Shown: piece by piece, positions 52,601-63,657 of the stretch
Layout: each line of letters opens with the position of its first letter
Position numbering within the stretch: position 1 is the stretch's first letter
DNA from: Alistipes sp. UBA934
Lineage (GTDB): Bacteria; Bacteroidota; Bacteroidia; Bacteroidales; Rikenellaceae
NCBI GenBank assembly: GCA_002293535.1
Contig: DBDK01000010.1
Location: 1-64,000, forward strand
Length of the DNA stretch: 64,000 bases
Direction: 5' to 3'
Program-made: the position numbers and the translations under genes
Notes under the pieces: generated by a model
The model's input: only the letters and a program-made list of their open reading frames with translations
Database searches by the model: none
What the model was told of the DNA's origin: nothing

Positions 52601-54306
52601 ATGAAAGAGCAAGAAAAGCTGTTTTCGGAGTTTCCGCCCGTGCCGACTGCCGAATGGGAAGCCGTCATCGCAGCCGACCTGAAGGGTGCTGATTACGATA
52701 AAAAGCTCGTTTGGCGCACTGCCGAGGGGTTCAACGTGAGGCCCTATTACCGTGCGGAAGACTTGAAAGATCTCCCGTTTTTGAACACACAGGCCGGCGA
52801 GGCTCCCTACCTGAGGGGTGTTTGCAAGTGCAACGACTGGCGTGTGCATCAGACAATTACGGTTACCGATCCGCGTAAAGCCAACGTCGAAGCATTGGCG
52901 GCATTGGATGCGGGGTGCGACTCCATAGGTTTTTGCATTTCGCGCGAAGATTTTTCCGAGACTGATCTCCAGACACTTCTTAGCCAGGTAGTTATCGGTG
53001 CGATCGAGATCGTTTTCTGCGGCAAGGGAATGTTCCGACTCGCCGAAATGATGTTCGCGAAACTCGAATCGCAGAAGATAGATCCCGCCGAAGTTCGTGT
53101 GTCGTTCGCTTGTACTCCTCAGGGGCCGAAGTGCTTCGAGAACATAGCTGCGCTGGCAGAAAAATATAAGAATTATCCACACGTCCGTCTGGCAAATGTT
53201 GCGGGCGATAAATTCAACTCCGCCGGCTCGACCATCGTTCAGGAGTTGGCATTCGCGATGACCGTTGGACAGGAATATCTTAAGAAGGGCATCGCTCCCG
53301 ATCGCATTCGGTTCAGTCTGTCGGTCAGCTCCAACTACTTTATGGAGATCGCCAAGTTCCGTGCGGCGAGGGTGCTGTGGAGCGAGCTTGCGGGGGCTAA
53401 GATTTTCACCCACGCCGTCACCTCTACGTGGAATCAGACCGTCTATGACCCTTATGTGAATATGTTACGCGGCACGACAGAGGCTATGAGTGCGGCGATC
53501 GCGGGGGTTCATTCGCTGGAAGTTATGCCGTTCGACGCGTCGTTCGAGTCGCCTACCGAGTTCAGCCGCCGCATAGCTCGCAATGTGCAATTGCTGCTCA
53601 AGCACGAATCGCACTTCGACCGCGTCGTCGATCCGTCGGGTGGTTCGTATTATATTGAGAATTTGACAAATAGCATAGCTAACGAAGCTCGTAAACTCAT
53701 CGTCGAAATAGAGGGTAGGGGAGGTTACACGGCCGCTAAGGACTTCATTGCAGAACAGGTCGAGGCTTCCGCTGCCGCTAAGGCTAAGGCTGTGGCTACG
53801 CGTCGCACGATTCTGCTGGGCGCCAACCAGTATCCCAACTTCACCGAGGTGGCTCCTGAGAATATTACTCCTACGCCCGGACGCGGCTCCGTTCCGTTCG
53901 AACAGATACGCCTTGCCGCCGATCGTGCGAAGAAGACCCCCACGGCATTTATGCTCACCTGCGGTACGCTCGCAATGGCGCGTGCAAGGGCCCAGTTCGC
54001 CTGCAACTTCTTCGCCTGCGCCGGTATCCGCGTTCAGGACAACACGTTTTTCGCCAGCGTCGAAGAGGGTGCAAAAGCCGCACTGGCCGCAAAAGCACAC
54101 ATAGTTGTGGTGTGCGCTGCCGATGACGACTATGCAACGCTCGTTCCCCAGGCGCACAAGCTCATAGGAGACAAGGCGATACTGGTCGTGGCCGGAGCGC
54201 CCGCGTCGCAACCCGAACTGGAAACCCAAGGCATCACTCACTTTATCTCGGTGAAGAGCAACGTTCTCGAAACGCTGAAAGGTTATTTAAAAGAATTAGG
54301 AATATT

Positions 54307-54310
<4 letters not shown>
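52601..54310 (+). CDS. mutA: Methylmalonyl-CoA mutase small subunit
   Basis: Non-catalytic partner of MutB in the succinyl-CoA to methylmalonyl-CoA step of propionate formation. The N-terminus (FSEFPPVPTAEWEAVIAADLKGADYDKKLVWRT) and the barrel blocks (FNSAGSTIVQELAFAM, IRFSLSVSSNYFMEIAKFRAARVLW, WNQTVYDPYVNMLRGTTEAMSAAIAG) are typical. Its C-terminal domain lacks the cobalt-binding DXHXXG, as expected. At 569 aa it is about 50 residues shorter than many homologues. The stop overlaps mutB by 4 bp. Confidence 0.95.
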
Positions 54311-56323
<2,013 letters not shown>

Positions 56324-56334
<11 letters not shown>

Positions 56335-58222
56335 CAAACTTTACGCTGCCCTGAAGAAATTCTGGGGCCACGAGGAGTTTCGCCAAATGCAACTGGAGAT
56401 TCTCCAGATGGTCTGTAGCGGGCGAGACACTCTTTCGCTGATGCCGACCGGAGCGGGTAAATCGCTTCTGTATCAGCTACCTACGTTGGTGCGTGAGGAC
56501 GGATTCTGTGTGGTTGTCACCCCGCTGATCGCTCTGATGAAAGATCAGGTGGACAAGTTGCGAGCGAAGGGGATATCGGCCATCGCGGTGCACTCCGGTC
56601 TCACGAACGAGCAGATCGACGCCGCGCTGGATAACTGTGTTTATGGCGACGTGAGGTTCCTCTATGTCGCCCCGGAAAGGCTTACAAGTGAGATGTTTAG
56701 GCTTAGACTGCCGCGGATGAATCCCACTCTGTTGGCCGTCGATGAGGCTCATTGTATCTCGCAGTGGGGTTACGATTTTCGTCCTTCTTACCTTCGTATA
56801 GCCGAGATTCGCGCTTTGATCCCGCAGACTCCTGTTTTAGCACTTACAGCTTCTGCTACGGACGAGGTTGTGGAGGACATTATGACGCAGCTCAAGATGG
56901 TCGGCGGTCAGGTTATGCGTTCATCGTTCGAGCGACCAAATCTCTCATACTCAGTGCGTAAGGTGGAGGATAAGAACGAGCAATTGATGCGCATCATAGC
57001 TAATGTTCCGGGTGCCGGTATCGTCTATGTCCACACTCGCGAGGGGGTCGAACAGGTAGCGGGTTGGCTGGTAGAAAAGGGCATTCCCGCAACCCATTAT
57101 CACGGTGGAATGCAGGCTGCCGAACGCACCCTCCGGCAGGAGGAATGGTCGAATGGAAAGAAGCCTATAATGGTGGCTACCAATGCGTTTGGTATGGGAA
57201 TCGACAAAGCCGATGTGCGTTTCGTGGTGCACTGGTCGATGCCCGATTCCGTGGAAACTTACTATCAGGAGACAGGCAGAGCGGGGCGCGACGGTAAAAA
57301 ATCCTATGCGGTGTTGCTCACATCCCCCGACGATCGAAAACGCGCGGCTAATCGCTTCTCTGTCGATTATCCATCACTGGAGACGATAAAACAGACTTAT
57401 GAGCTTATTTTCAATTACTTGCAGATTCCTATAGGCGAAGGGGCCGACTACTCGTTCGATTTCAATGTTTACGACTTCAGTCACCGCAATGGTCTCTACA
57501 CCTGGACAGCGCTCAATGCAATAAGAGTCTTGCAGTCAAATGGTTACCTGACTCTCACAGACGAGAACGACCATCCTGCACGGGTTATGTTTTGTGTGAG
57601 TCGTGACGACCTCTACCGCCTTCGAATTGAGCGCGAGGATCTCGACCATTTTCTGCGTACGCTGATGAGAATGTATAATGGCATTTTCACTGAATTTAGG
57701 CCTGTGAGCGAGGAGGCGTTGGCAACGATGAGTGGTTATACGGTCGAGCGCGTGCGTGATATTTTTAAGATACTGTGGCAGTTACGTGTTATTCGTTACA
57801 TTCCTGCACGCCGCACGCCTCTCATTTATTTTCCCGCCGATCGCCTTCCCGTCGAGGATATTTTCATTGCACCACAAACATATAAAATTCGCAAAGAACT
57901 GGCATCCAGGCGATTAGAGCAGATGTTCGCTTACAGCGAGCAAGGTGCAGAATGCCGTAGTGCGTGGCTCAGGCGATATTTTGGCGAGAACGATCCCCAG
58001 CCTTGCGGAGTGTGCGACGTGTGTCTCACTCAGCGCAAGAATGGCAAAAATGCACTCGTGCCCGAAACGATTTTAGGCCTCGTTCGCACAAACGAATTCA
58101 CTGTAAAACAACTTATTAGTAACTTTACTGTCGAGCCTTCCGAAGTCATCGAGGTGCTCGATGAACTCATCGCCAAAGGTCGCATCTCAATTGCTCCGAC
58201 CGGCATAATCCGAGCGCTATGA
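56324..58222 (+). CDS. recQ: ATP-dependent DNA helicase RecQ
   Basis: Superfamily 2 helicase in recombination and fork repair. Walker A is MPTGAGKS (about residues 40-47), the DEAH box VDEAHCISQWGYDFRPSY (about 137-154), motif VI YQETGRAGRDG. The RecQ-Ct zinc cluster is CRSAWLRRYFG...CGVCDVC (about 550-575). The start appears to be TTG (MPTDKLYAALKKFWG), overlapping the end of mutB; the next Met lies too deep inside the conserved core. It therefore depends on the mutAB transcript. Confidence 0.93.
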
Positions 58223-58791
58223 TATTGCAGCCGACCATATCGAAAGAGGAGATCGCCGAACTGCCGCTATTGGCATTTTTGGGAGAGATCGTGGTGGTCG
58301 ATTCGCCGCACGGGATTGATCAGGCGTGTGATGAACTGCTGACTCATAGGTTTTTAGGTTTCGACACTGAGTCTCGTCCGGCATTCCAAAAGGGAGTTGT
58401 GAATAAGATTGCTTTGTTGCAGCTATCGACTGATAAAAAATGTTTCCTGTTTCGCCTGAACCGCATCAGGCTGGACAAGGCGATACTTAAGATATTGGAA
58501 AACAACAATATAATGAAAGTAGGTTTGAGCGTTGCAGGTGATATTCGCGAGCTGGAGACGTTGCGAAAGTTTCGCTCGAAAGGTTTTGTCGATCTACAGA
58601 AAATAGTGCCGGAATACGGGATCACCGATTTGAGCCTCCAAAAAATTGCCGCCATCACTCTCGGTAGTCGCATCTCCAAGGCGCAACGTTTGAGTAACTG
58701 GGAAGCAGTGCAACTGACTGATGCTCAGAAGATATATGCCGCCACCGATGCTTGGGCCTGCCTTGAAATTTATCGAAAATTATTGAGATAG
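58219..58791 (+). CDS. 3'-5' exonuclease, RNase D / WRN type
   Basis: A 190-residue DnaQ-fold exonuclease. Exo I is FLGFDTESRP (Asp-x-Glu). The middle Asp is in VGLSVAGDIREL. Exo III is IYAATDAWACLEIY (Tyr---Asp). It also has LSLQKIAAITLG and KAQRLSNWE, typical of the WRN-like branch. It overlaps recQ by 4 bp, so the helicase and exonuclease activities that are joined in human WRN are made here as two coupled proteins. Confidence 0.88.
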   Translation: MILQPTISKEEIAELPLLAFLGEIVVVDSPHGIDQACDELLTHRFLGFDTESRPAFQKGVVNKIALLQLSTDKKCFLFRLNRIRLDKAILKILENNNIMKVGLSVAGDIRELETLRKFRSKGFVDLQKIVPEYGITDLSLQKIAAITLGSRISKAQRLSNWEAVQLTDAQKIYAATDAWACLEIYRKLLR

Positions 58792-58795
58792 GCGG

Positions 58796-58963
58796 CTATA
58801 AACCGCTACCCGCGTTTCGGCCTTGATGGTCGTGCAACCTAAACGCCTCCCTGAGGTAGGAATCCAGAAACAGAAACTCGTGATCGTCCACGGCAACGTC
58901 GTCGAGAAACATCCTCTCGTCATCACGTTCATCACCTCCGTACAATGTGTCCACGTCTTCCAT
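58796..58963 (-). CDS. Small acidic protein (55 aa) downstream of the ECF sigma gene
   Basis: A frame of 55 codons beginning ATG GAA GAC GTG and ending TTA TAG. The peptide starts MEDVDTLYGGDERDDERMFL and has about 16 Asp/Glu residues, clustered in the first 30, then a hydrophobic-amphipathic stretch (EFLFLDSYLREAFRL). It lies 80 bp behind the sigma gene on the same strand with no promoter of its own, so it is probably co-transcribed. No family recognised. A small sigma-modulating partner is a guess from position and charge. Confidence 0.55.
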   Translation of the reverse strand: MEDVDTLYGGDERDDERMFLDDVAVDDHEFLFLDSYLREAFRLHDHQGRNAGSGL

Positions 58964-59043
58964 AGGCTTCGTTTGTTAAAGTTGGTCTTGCATCCAAAAC
59001 GCAGGGCTGCCGGCTTTATTGTGCCGTGCCGCCCACAAAAATT

Positions 59044-59631
59044 TTACGCTGTCAGCACCATCTGATTTTCCTTTATCAACTTGCGAAGATTGATCAGCGC
59101 GTACCTCATTCGCCCCAGTGCGGTGTTAATGCTGATTCCGCGCTCTTTGGCTATCTCCTTGAAACTCAGACTATCGAAATAGCGCATCAGCACCACTTCC
59201 CGTTGTTCTTCCGGCAGATGGTCGATCAGCGCTCGCAGGTCTTGGTGAATTTGTTCGTGCACCATTTTGTCTTCCACACTTTCGCCCGAAAAACGCATCG
59301 AGCCAAGGATGTCGAACCCTGCATCCGATTCGGTGATCTTGTTCTCCTGTTTGGTTCGCCTGAAATGGTCGATTACCTGATTGTGAGCCACTCGCAACAC
59401 CCACGAAAGGAACTTGCCGTTATCCACGTAACGCCCTTCGTCAATGAACCGTACAGCTTTGATGATGGTCTCTTGAAAAATGTCGTCGGCCACATCACGA
59501 TCCTTGACCATCATATTGATGTAGTCAGTTATTCGTCGTTTGTGCCGCTCGATCAGGCGCGATATTGCGCTTCGATCGCCTTCAAAGTACTTTTTGAGTA
59601 ACGCAGAGTCACTCATCTTACTCATTTCCAT
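59044..59631 (-). CDS. ECF-type RNA polymerase sigma factor
   Basis: Sigma-70 family, ECF group. Region 2 (about residues 25-95) has DVADDIFQETIIKAVRFID and LSWVLRVAHNQVIDHFRR for -10 recognition. Region 4 (about 135-190) has LPEEQREVVLMRYFDSLSFKEIAKERGISINTALGRMRYALINLRK for -35 binding. The start at 59631 (MEMSKMSDSALL) is a choice among three close ATGs; the longer frame would overlap the zinc-ribbon gene. No anti-sigma factor of the usual membrane type is adjacent; only the acidic ORF follows. Confidence 0.9.
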   Translation of the reverse strand: MEMSKMSDSALLKKYFEGDRSAISRLIERHKRRITDYINMMVKDRDVADDIFQETIIKAVRFIDEGRYVDNGKFLSWVLRVAHNQVIDHFRRTKQENKITESDAGFDILGSMRFSGESVEDKMVHEQIHQDLRALIDHLPEEQREVVLMRYFDSLSFKEIAKERGISINTALGRMRYALINLRKLIKENQMVLTA

Positions 59632-59684
59632 ACTCTTACTAAATTTAGTTGGAGTAGAGTTCTTTTCAATAGGCAGTCGTCTCT

Positions 59685-60443
59685 TTATTCTATTGTTTGG
59701 TCTGAAGCGAGGATTCGCCCGCAATATTCACAGACTATAATTTTTTTGTTCTGGCGTATATCTACCTGACGCTGAGGCGGTATGCGATTGTAACATCCCC
59801 CGCAGGCATCACGTTTTATAGTCACTACGGCCAGCCCGTTGTGCATATTTTTGCGTATTCGCCTGTAGGCCGTCAGCATTCGTTCGTCGATCTTTGTTGC
59901 TGCTGCGTTTGCTTCTGTGTTCAGAGCCTCTATCTCCTTCGCAGTTTCTTCCTCGATGCCAGCGAGTTCCGTGCGCTTTTGCTCCAGATCGAGCACCCTG
60001 TCTGCGGTTACTGCTTCGGCCTCTTCGGCTGCAGTTTTTTTGACTTTTATGGTTGCCGCGTACTCTTTTAGTCGCTTGTTCGCGTGCTCTATTTCGAGTT
60101 TTTGGTAGTCGATCTCCTTGGCCAGTGCGTCGAATTCACGGTTGTTGCGTACGTTTTTTTGCTGTTCGTCGTACTTGGTAATAAGGGCGTTAGCTTCGTC
60201 CAATTCGCGTTTACGTTGGCGAGTGAGGCCGTTGAGTTCCTCGATTTCTGCGTTGATATTTTCAATTCGCGTGCGCAGACCGGCAATTTCGTCCTCCAGA
60301 TCCTGCACTTCGAGGGGCAGCTCGCCCTTTATTTTGTTGATTTCGTCAATTTTAGAGTCGATTCGTTGCAACTCATAGAGTGCTTTGATCTTCTCTTCCA
60401 TCGAGTAATCGGCCTCCGGGGCCTTATTTTTTGCTGTAGCCAT
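59685..60443 (-). CDS. Coiled-coil protein with C-terminal C4 zinc ribbon
   Basis: A 252-residue protein. Residues about 15-195 are an almost continuous coiled coil rich in E/K/R. Residues about 205-245 form a zinc ribbon with DACGGCYNRIPPQRQ and IVCEYCGRIL (two CXXC pairs), as in the zf-RING_7/CT398-CdsZ family. Function uncertain; relatives are proposed to act in secretion or RNA binding. It lies 5 bp after the nif3-like gene, with which it is found in many Bacteroidetes. Confidence 0.9.
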   Translation of the reverse strand: MATAKNKAPEADYSMEEKIKALYELQRIDSKIDEINKIKGELPLEVQDLEDEIAGLRTRIENINAEIEELNGLTRQRKRELDEANALITKYDEQQKNVRNNREFDALAKEIDYQKLEIEHANKRLKEYAATIKVKKTAAEEAEAVTADRVLDLEQKRTELAGIEEETAKEIEALNTEANAAATKIDERMLTAYRRIRKNMHNGLAVVTIKRDACGGCYNRIPPQRQVDIRQNKKIIVCEYCGRILASDQTIE

Positions 60444-60448
60444 ATTTC

Positions 60449-61213
60449 TTAGTATAAGTAGCTCACGGGGTTATGCCCGCGGACACTCTTGTGGAGGACA
60501 AAGTTAGGAATTTTTTTTGAAATAATGTCATAAATGAGGTCGATGGCGCAAAATTCGCTCTCGAAATGGCCAATATCTGCAATCGTGAGTACACCTGCAG
60601 CGGCCAAAAAATCCTTATATTTGAAATCGGCAGCCATAAAAAGTTCGGCTCCAGCATGTTCTGCGACCGGAATTAGCACTGCTGCCGAACCTCCACACAG
60701 AGCCACGCGGTGAATTTTCTCGTGCACGATATCGCTGTGTCTTACCGCTTTAATCCTCAGTCGCTGCTGTACTTCCCGTAGAAAATCCAAGGTATCCACA
60801 GGCTGGGGTAATGTTCCGATCACACCAAAACCTTGAGCCAAAGTTGCTTCCACTTCTACACCCAAAGTCCTGGCCAAACTGAAACTCATTCCGTTCGGTG
60901 CACTATCCAGATTTGTATGACAGGCATATAGCGCAATTCTCTCACGAATAGCACGTTCTACCACTTTTTCGACGTTGCTTGCACTGTTCAAACGCTTCAG
61001 AGGGTTGAAAACCACCGGATGGTGCGAAATCACAAGCTGCACACCGAGTGCAACCGCCTCATCCATAACCTCTTTAGTGACATCCACACACACCAGTGCG
61101 CTTTTCACTTCGTCGTCTGCACGCCCCACCAAAAGGCCCGAATTGTCGTAATCTTCCTGCAATTCGAGCGGAGCGAATTCTTCCAGCGGAGCAACTATTT
61201 CGCTGATTTTCAT
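60449..61213 (-). CDS. Nif3-like dinuclear metal centre protein (YbgI family)
   Basis: A 254-residue member of the NIF3/YbgI family. Two-metal ligands are visible in VISHHPVVF (about 62-70), CHTNLDSAPNG (about 97-107) and the C-terminal DIGHFESE. It is the short form without the PII-like insertion seen in longer homologues. The biochemical role is uncertain; some members are linked to cofactor or wall-related hydrolysis. Its ATG overlaps the merR stop by one base (TAATG). Confidence 0.9.
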   Translation of the reverse strand: MKISEIVAPLEEFAPLELQEDYDNSGLLVGRADDEVKSALVCVDVTKEVMDEAVALGVQLVISHHPVVFNPLKRLNSASNVEKVVERAIRERIALYACHTNLDSAPNGMSFSLARTLGVEVEATLAQGFGVIGTLPQPVDTLDFLREVQQRLRIKAVRHSDIVHEKIHRVALCGGSAAVLIPVAEHAGAELFMAADFKYKDFLAAAGVLTIADIGHFESEFCAIDLIYDIISKKIPNFVLHKSVRGHNPVSYLY

Positions 61214-61635
61214 TAGAATAGAGTTTGTTCAATGTAACCCAGATTATCTCCTGCTGCCTCCACTACTTCTTCGACAGTCTCTTCTTCGGTCTGCGCATCC
61301 ATAGTCTCTATCGGTGCCCCCATTTCTTCTCTCACCTCAAGCAGCAGTGCGCGAATCGACTGTAGGCGTTCGGCCAAGCGGGCGTCGCGTTCGATTGCTA
61401 TCTTGTTGGCTTTAAGATGTTTTTGAGCTCCGGCGAGAGTCATTCCGCGCTCTTTTACAAGGTGATAAATGGTCTTGAGGTTGCGGATGTCATCCGGCGT
61501 AAAGAGGCGGTTGCCTTTCTTGTTTTTGTGCGGCGCGATGCAGTCGAACTGCTTCTCCCAAAACCTTATCAGTGAGGGTGCTACGTCGAGCATTTCGGCG
61601 ACTTCGCCCATCGAATAGTACATTTTTTCGCTCAT
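61213..61635 (-). CDS. MerR-family transcriptional regulator
   Basis: A 140-residue regulator. The N-terminal winged HTH (about residues 5-72) has MYYSMGEVAEMLDVAPSLIRFWEKQFDCI and NRLFTPDDIRNLKTIYHLVKERGMTLAGAQKHL. The C-terminal part is a helical, acidic tail without metal-binding cysteines, so the signal is unknown. Start at 61635 (MSEKMYYSMG) gives the normal N-terminus. It has a good promoter and leads merR-nif3-zinc ribbon. Confidence 0.9.
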   Translation of the reverse strand: MSEKMYYSMGEVAEMLDVAPSLIRFWEKQFDCIAPHKNKKGNRLFTPDDIRNLKTIYHLVKERGMTLAGAQKHLKANKIAIERDARLAERLQSIRALLLEVREEMGAPIETMDAQTEEETVEEVVEAAGDNLGYIEQTLF

Positions 61636-61659
61636 AAACCAATGCTTTAAGTGGCGCTT

Positions 61660-61690
61660 CAAAGGTAATTAATTTTCACAGATTTACAAT
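61660..61690 (-). promoter_or_regulatory. Promoter of the merR unit
   Basis: Minus strand ATTG (61690-61687), 19 bp, TACCTTTG (61667-61660), a full -7 match, 24 nt before the merR ATG. It begins within the 3' end of the methyltransferase gene. Confidence 0.6.
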
Positions 61691-63085
61691 GCGAAAACTG
61701 TTTGGCAGCAGTGTGTTTGTCCGGTGTCCGATCCGCTTTGTCCAGCCGATCGACAATCCGTTGTGTGTCAGTAGATTGAGCCCTTCTGCGAACTTCTCCA
61801 CGTCGTTCGCATCACGTTTTCGCAGATAATCAAGTGCTTCATCACGAGACAGTTCCGTAACCACTGCCCGCCCGTCTGCAATTATTCCGACTTCTCCATC
61901 CTTCCTGTGCGCCAGGTCGTGAAACAGGGCAAGTGCGTGGTCGGGTCGCAGCTTGCCGCCGAAAAGTTGCCCCAAACACACCCCGGAATATATGACGTTC
62001 AACCCACCTGCAAGCGCTGCAATAGATTGATAAACAGGTCTGTAAAACCCATAATTGTTGTCACCTATCCTTGCGAATTTCATTGCTTCGGGTACTGTGA
62101 CCCACTCTGCCAACGGGCGGTTTTTCGGTCGATTTAGTTCCACTAATGGCTCCCGACGTGCTCGTGGGGTTTCGCGCTTAAGTCGCCCGTCGGCTTTTCG
62201 CATCATCGCTGCAAAAAATCCCTCACCACGAACACGATGCGGCCAAAAACGGAAAGTCCGAATGCCGCCTGTATCCGTCGAAACTTCCCCGCATTCCACC
62301 TCCCACTCACTTGGCACCTCCATCGTAATCGGCTCAATAGCAAAGTTTTGCGCCAACCACTCGATGTTGTCTTCGTTTTCACGTCGGTTGAAGGTGCAGG
62401 TCGAATAAATGAGCACACCACCCGGCCGCAATGCGTCCCACGCATAGGCCAGGATCCGGCGTTGGCGCGCGGCACACATCTCTACGTTCGCCGGACTCCA
62501 CTCTGCGCGCGAGTCGGGAACACGCCGAAACATTCCTTCTCCGGAGCAGGGCGCATCCACCGCAACCACATCGAACCAGTGTTTGTATGCACCGAAATCG
62601 CTCGCATCATTACACGTAACCGCCACATTACCAATGCCCCAGCGTCTCACATTGTCTGCAAGTATGTTGGCCCGCGCCTTGATCACTTCGTTTGCAACGA
62701 CCAGCCCGCCAGGCCCTACGAGGGTAGAGTAGAGGGTAGTTTTGCCTCCCGGCGCGGCACACAGATCGAGTAGTCGAACCCCCTCCGCAAGTTCACCTGC
62801 CTCCGCAAAAGCTGCACGGTAGATATGTTCCACGAATTGTGAGCTGGCTTCCTGAACATAATAGGCTCCGGCGTGCATTGCGGGATCAAGCGTAAACACC
62901 GGACGCTCAGCAATATACGCTCCATAACTATTCCAAGGTATTGCTTCACCCACCGGCAACCCGCTTTTCACAGAGGGCTTTTCCGCCAGCTTGAACGGAT
63001 TATACCTGACTGATGTAACAGGCTCCTCATCAAGTGCTTTCAGAAGTTCAGCGCTTGCGTATTTCTCGAATTCGGGTGGAAACAT
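61676..63085 (-). CDS. RsmF-like rRNA cytosine-C5 methyltransferase
   Basis: NOL1/NOP2/Sun-family SAM methyltransferase. Core blocks: VQEASSQFVEHIY, the SAM site LLDLCAAPGGKTT (about 107-119), VDAPCSGEGMFRR with the catalytic cysteine pair partner PC, and YSTCTFNRRENEDNI with the second catalytic Cys. The C-terminal extension (about 290-469) resembles the PUA-like tail of RsmF. The ATG at 63085 was preferred over a TTG upstream. Start overlaps the kinase gene by 38 bp. Confidence 0.92.
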   Translation of the reverse strand: MFPPEFEKYASAELLKALDEEPVTSVRYNPFKLAEKPSVKSGLPVGEAIPWNSYGAYIAERPVFTLDPAMHAGAYYVQEASSQFVEHIYRAAFAEAGELAEGVRLLDLCAAPGGKTTLYSTLVGPGGLVVANEVIKARANILADNVRRWGIGNVAVTCNDASDFGAYKHWFDVVAVDAPCSGEGMFRRVPDSRAEWSPANVEMCAARQRRILAYAWDALRPGGVLIYSTCTFNRRENEDNIEWLAQNFAIEPITMEVPSEWEVECGEVSTDTGGIRTFRFWPHRVRGEGFFAAMMRKADGRLKRETPRARREPLVELNRPKNRPLAEWVTVPEAMKFARIGDNNYGFYRPVYQSIAALAGGLNVIYSGVCLGQLFGGKLRPDHALALFHDLAHRKDGEVGIIADGRAVVTELSRDEALDYLRKRDANDVEKFAEGLNLLTHNGLSIGWTKRIGHRTNTLLPNSFRIVNL

Positions 63086-63653
63086 TTTCAATAATTTCGG
63101 GATTCTTCACAAAATCGCATTCGTCGATATCGAGTATCATCACTTCGCCCGTGTAAATATTCTCTATCCAGTTGTTATACTTGTCGTTAAGTCGTCCGAG
63201 GTACTTTTCGTCTATGCCTTGTTCGTAGTCGCGCCCGCGTCGGCGAATCTGCTCCACAAGTTTGGGCACGCTGGCTTTCAGATAAATAAGCAGGTCGGGC
63301 TTCCGGATCAGCTCCTCGGACAGACCGAAAAGTTTCATATAGGTGTCGAAATCGCGCGAAGACATCAGTCCCATTTCGTGCAGGTTGGCGGCAAAAATGT
63401 AGGCATCCTCGTGGATTGTCCGGTCTTGGAACAGGTCGCCTCCGTTTTTCAGGGCGTCCATTGACTGGCGGATCCGGCACGAGAGGAAATAGATCTGGAA
63501 ATTGAACGACCATCGCCCCATATCTTCGTAGAAATCATTGATATAAGGGTTGTCGATATTCTCGAAATAGGGTGTTGCTCCGAACTTTCGAGCCAGAATT
63601 TCTGTAAGCGAGGTTTTGCCGCTCCCGATGTTGCCTGCAATTGCAATATACAT
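63048..63653 (-). CDS. Deoxynucleoside kinase
   Basis: Deoxynucleoside salvage kinase (dAK/dGK-type family), 201 residues. The P-loop is GNIGSGKTSL (about 7-16); the DR-type substrate/lid site is QDRTIHEDAYIFA (about 76-88), with RRRGRDYEQGI as lid arginines. It overlaps the methyltransferase gene and lies 4 bp after the GH3-like gene. Complements the dNTP supply from NrdDG. Confidence 0.93.
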   Translation of the reverse strand: MYIAIAGNIGSGKTSLTEILARKFGATPYFENIDNPYINDFYEDMGRWSFNFQIYFLSCRIRQSMDALKNGGDLFQDRTIHEDAYIFAANLHEMGLMSSRDFDTYMKLFGLSEELIRKPDLLIYLKASVPKLVEQIRRRGRDYEQGIDEKYLGRLNDKYNNWIENIYTGEVMILDIDECDFVKNPEIIENVSTRIREIRKR

Positions 63654-63657
63654 ATTA

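Noticed and set aside
58791..58815. Weak hairpin (TAGGCGG...CCGCTA) as terminator between the exonuclease and the acidic ORF
   Set aside because: Short stem with a bulge and no T-run on either strand; too weak to list as a feature.
58823..59065. 80-codon plus-strand frame after the exonuclease
   Set aside because: It overlaps the end of the sigma gene and has no promoter; the minus-strand 55-codon frame in the same DNA has better context.
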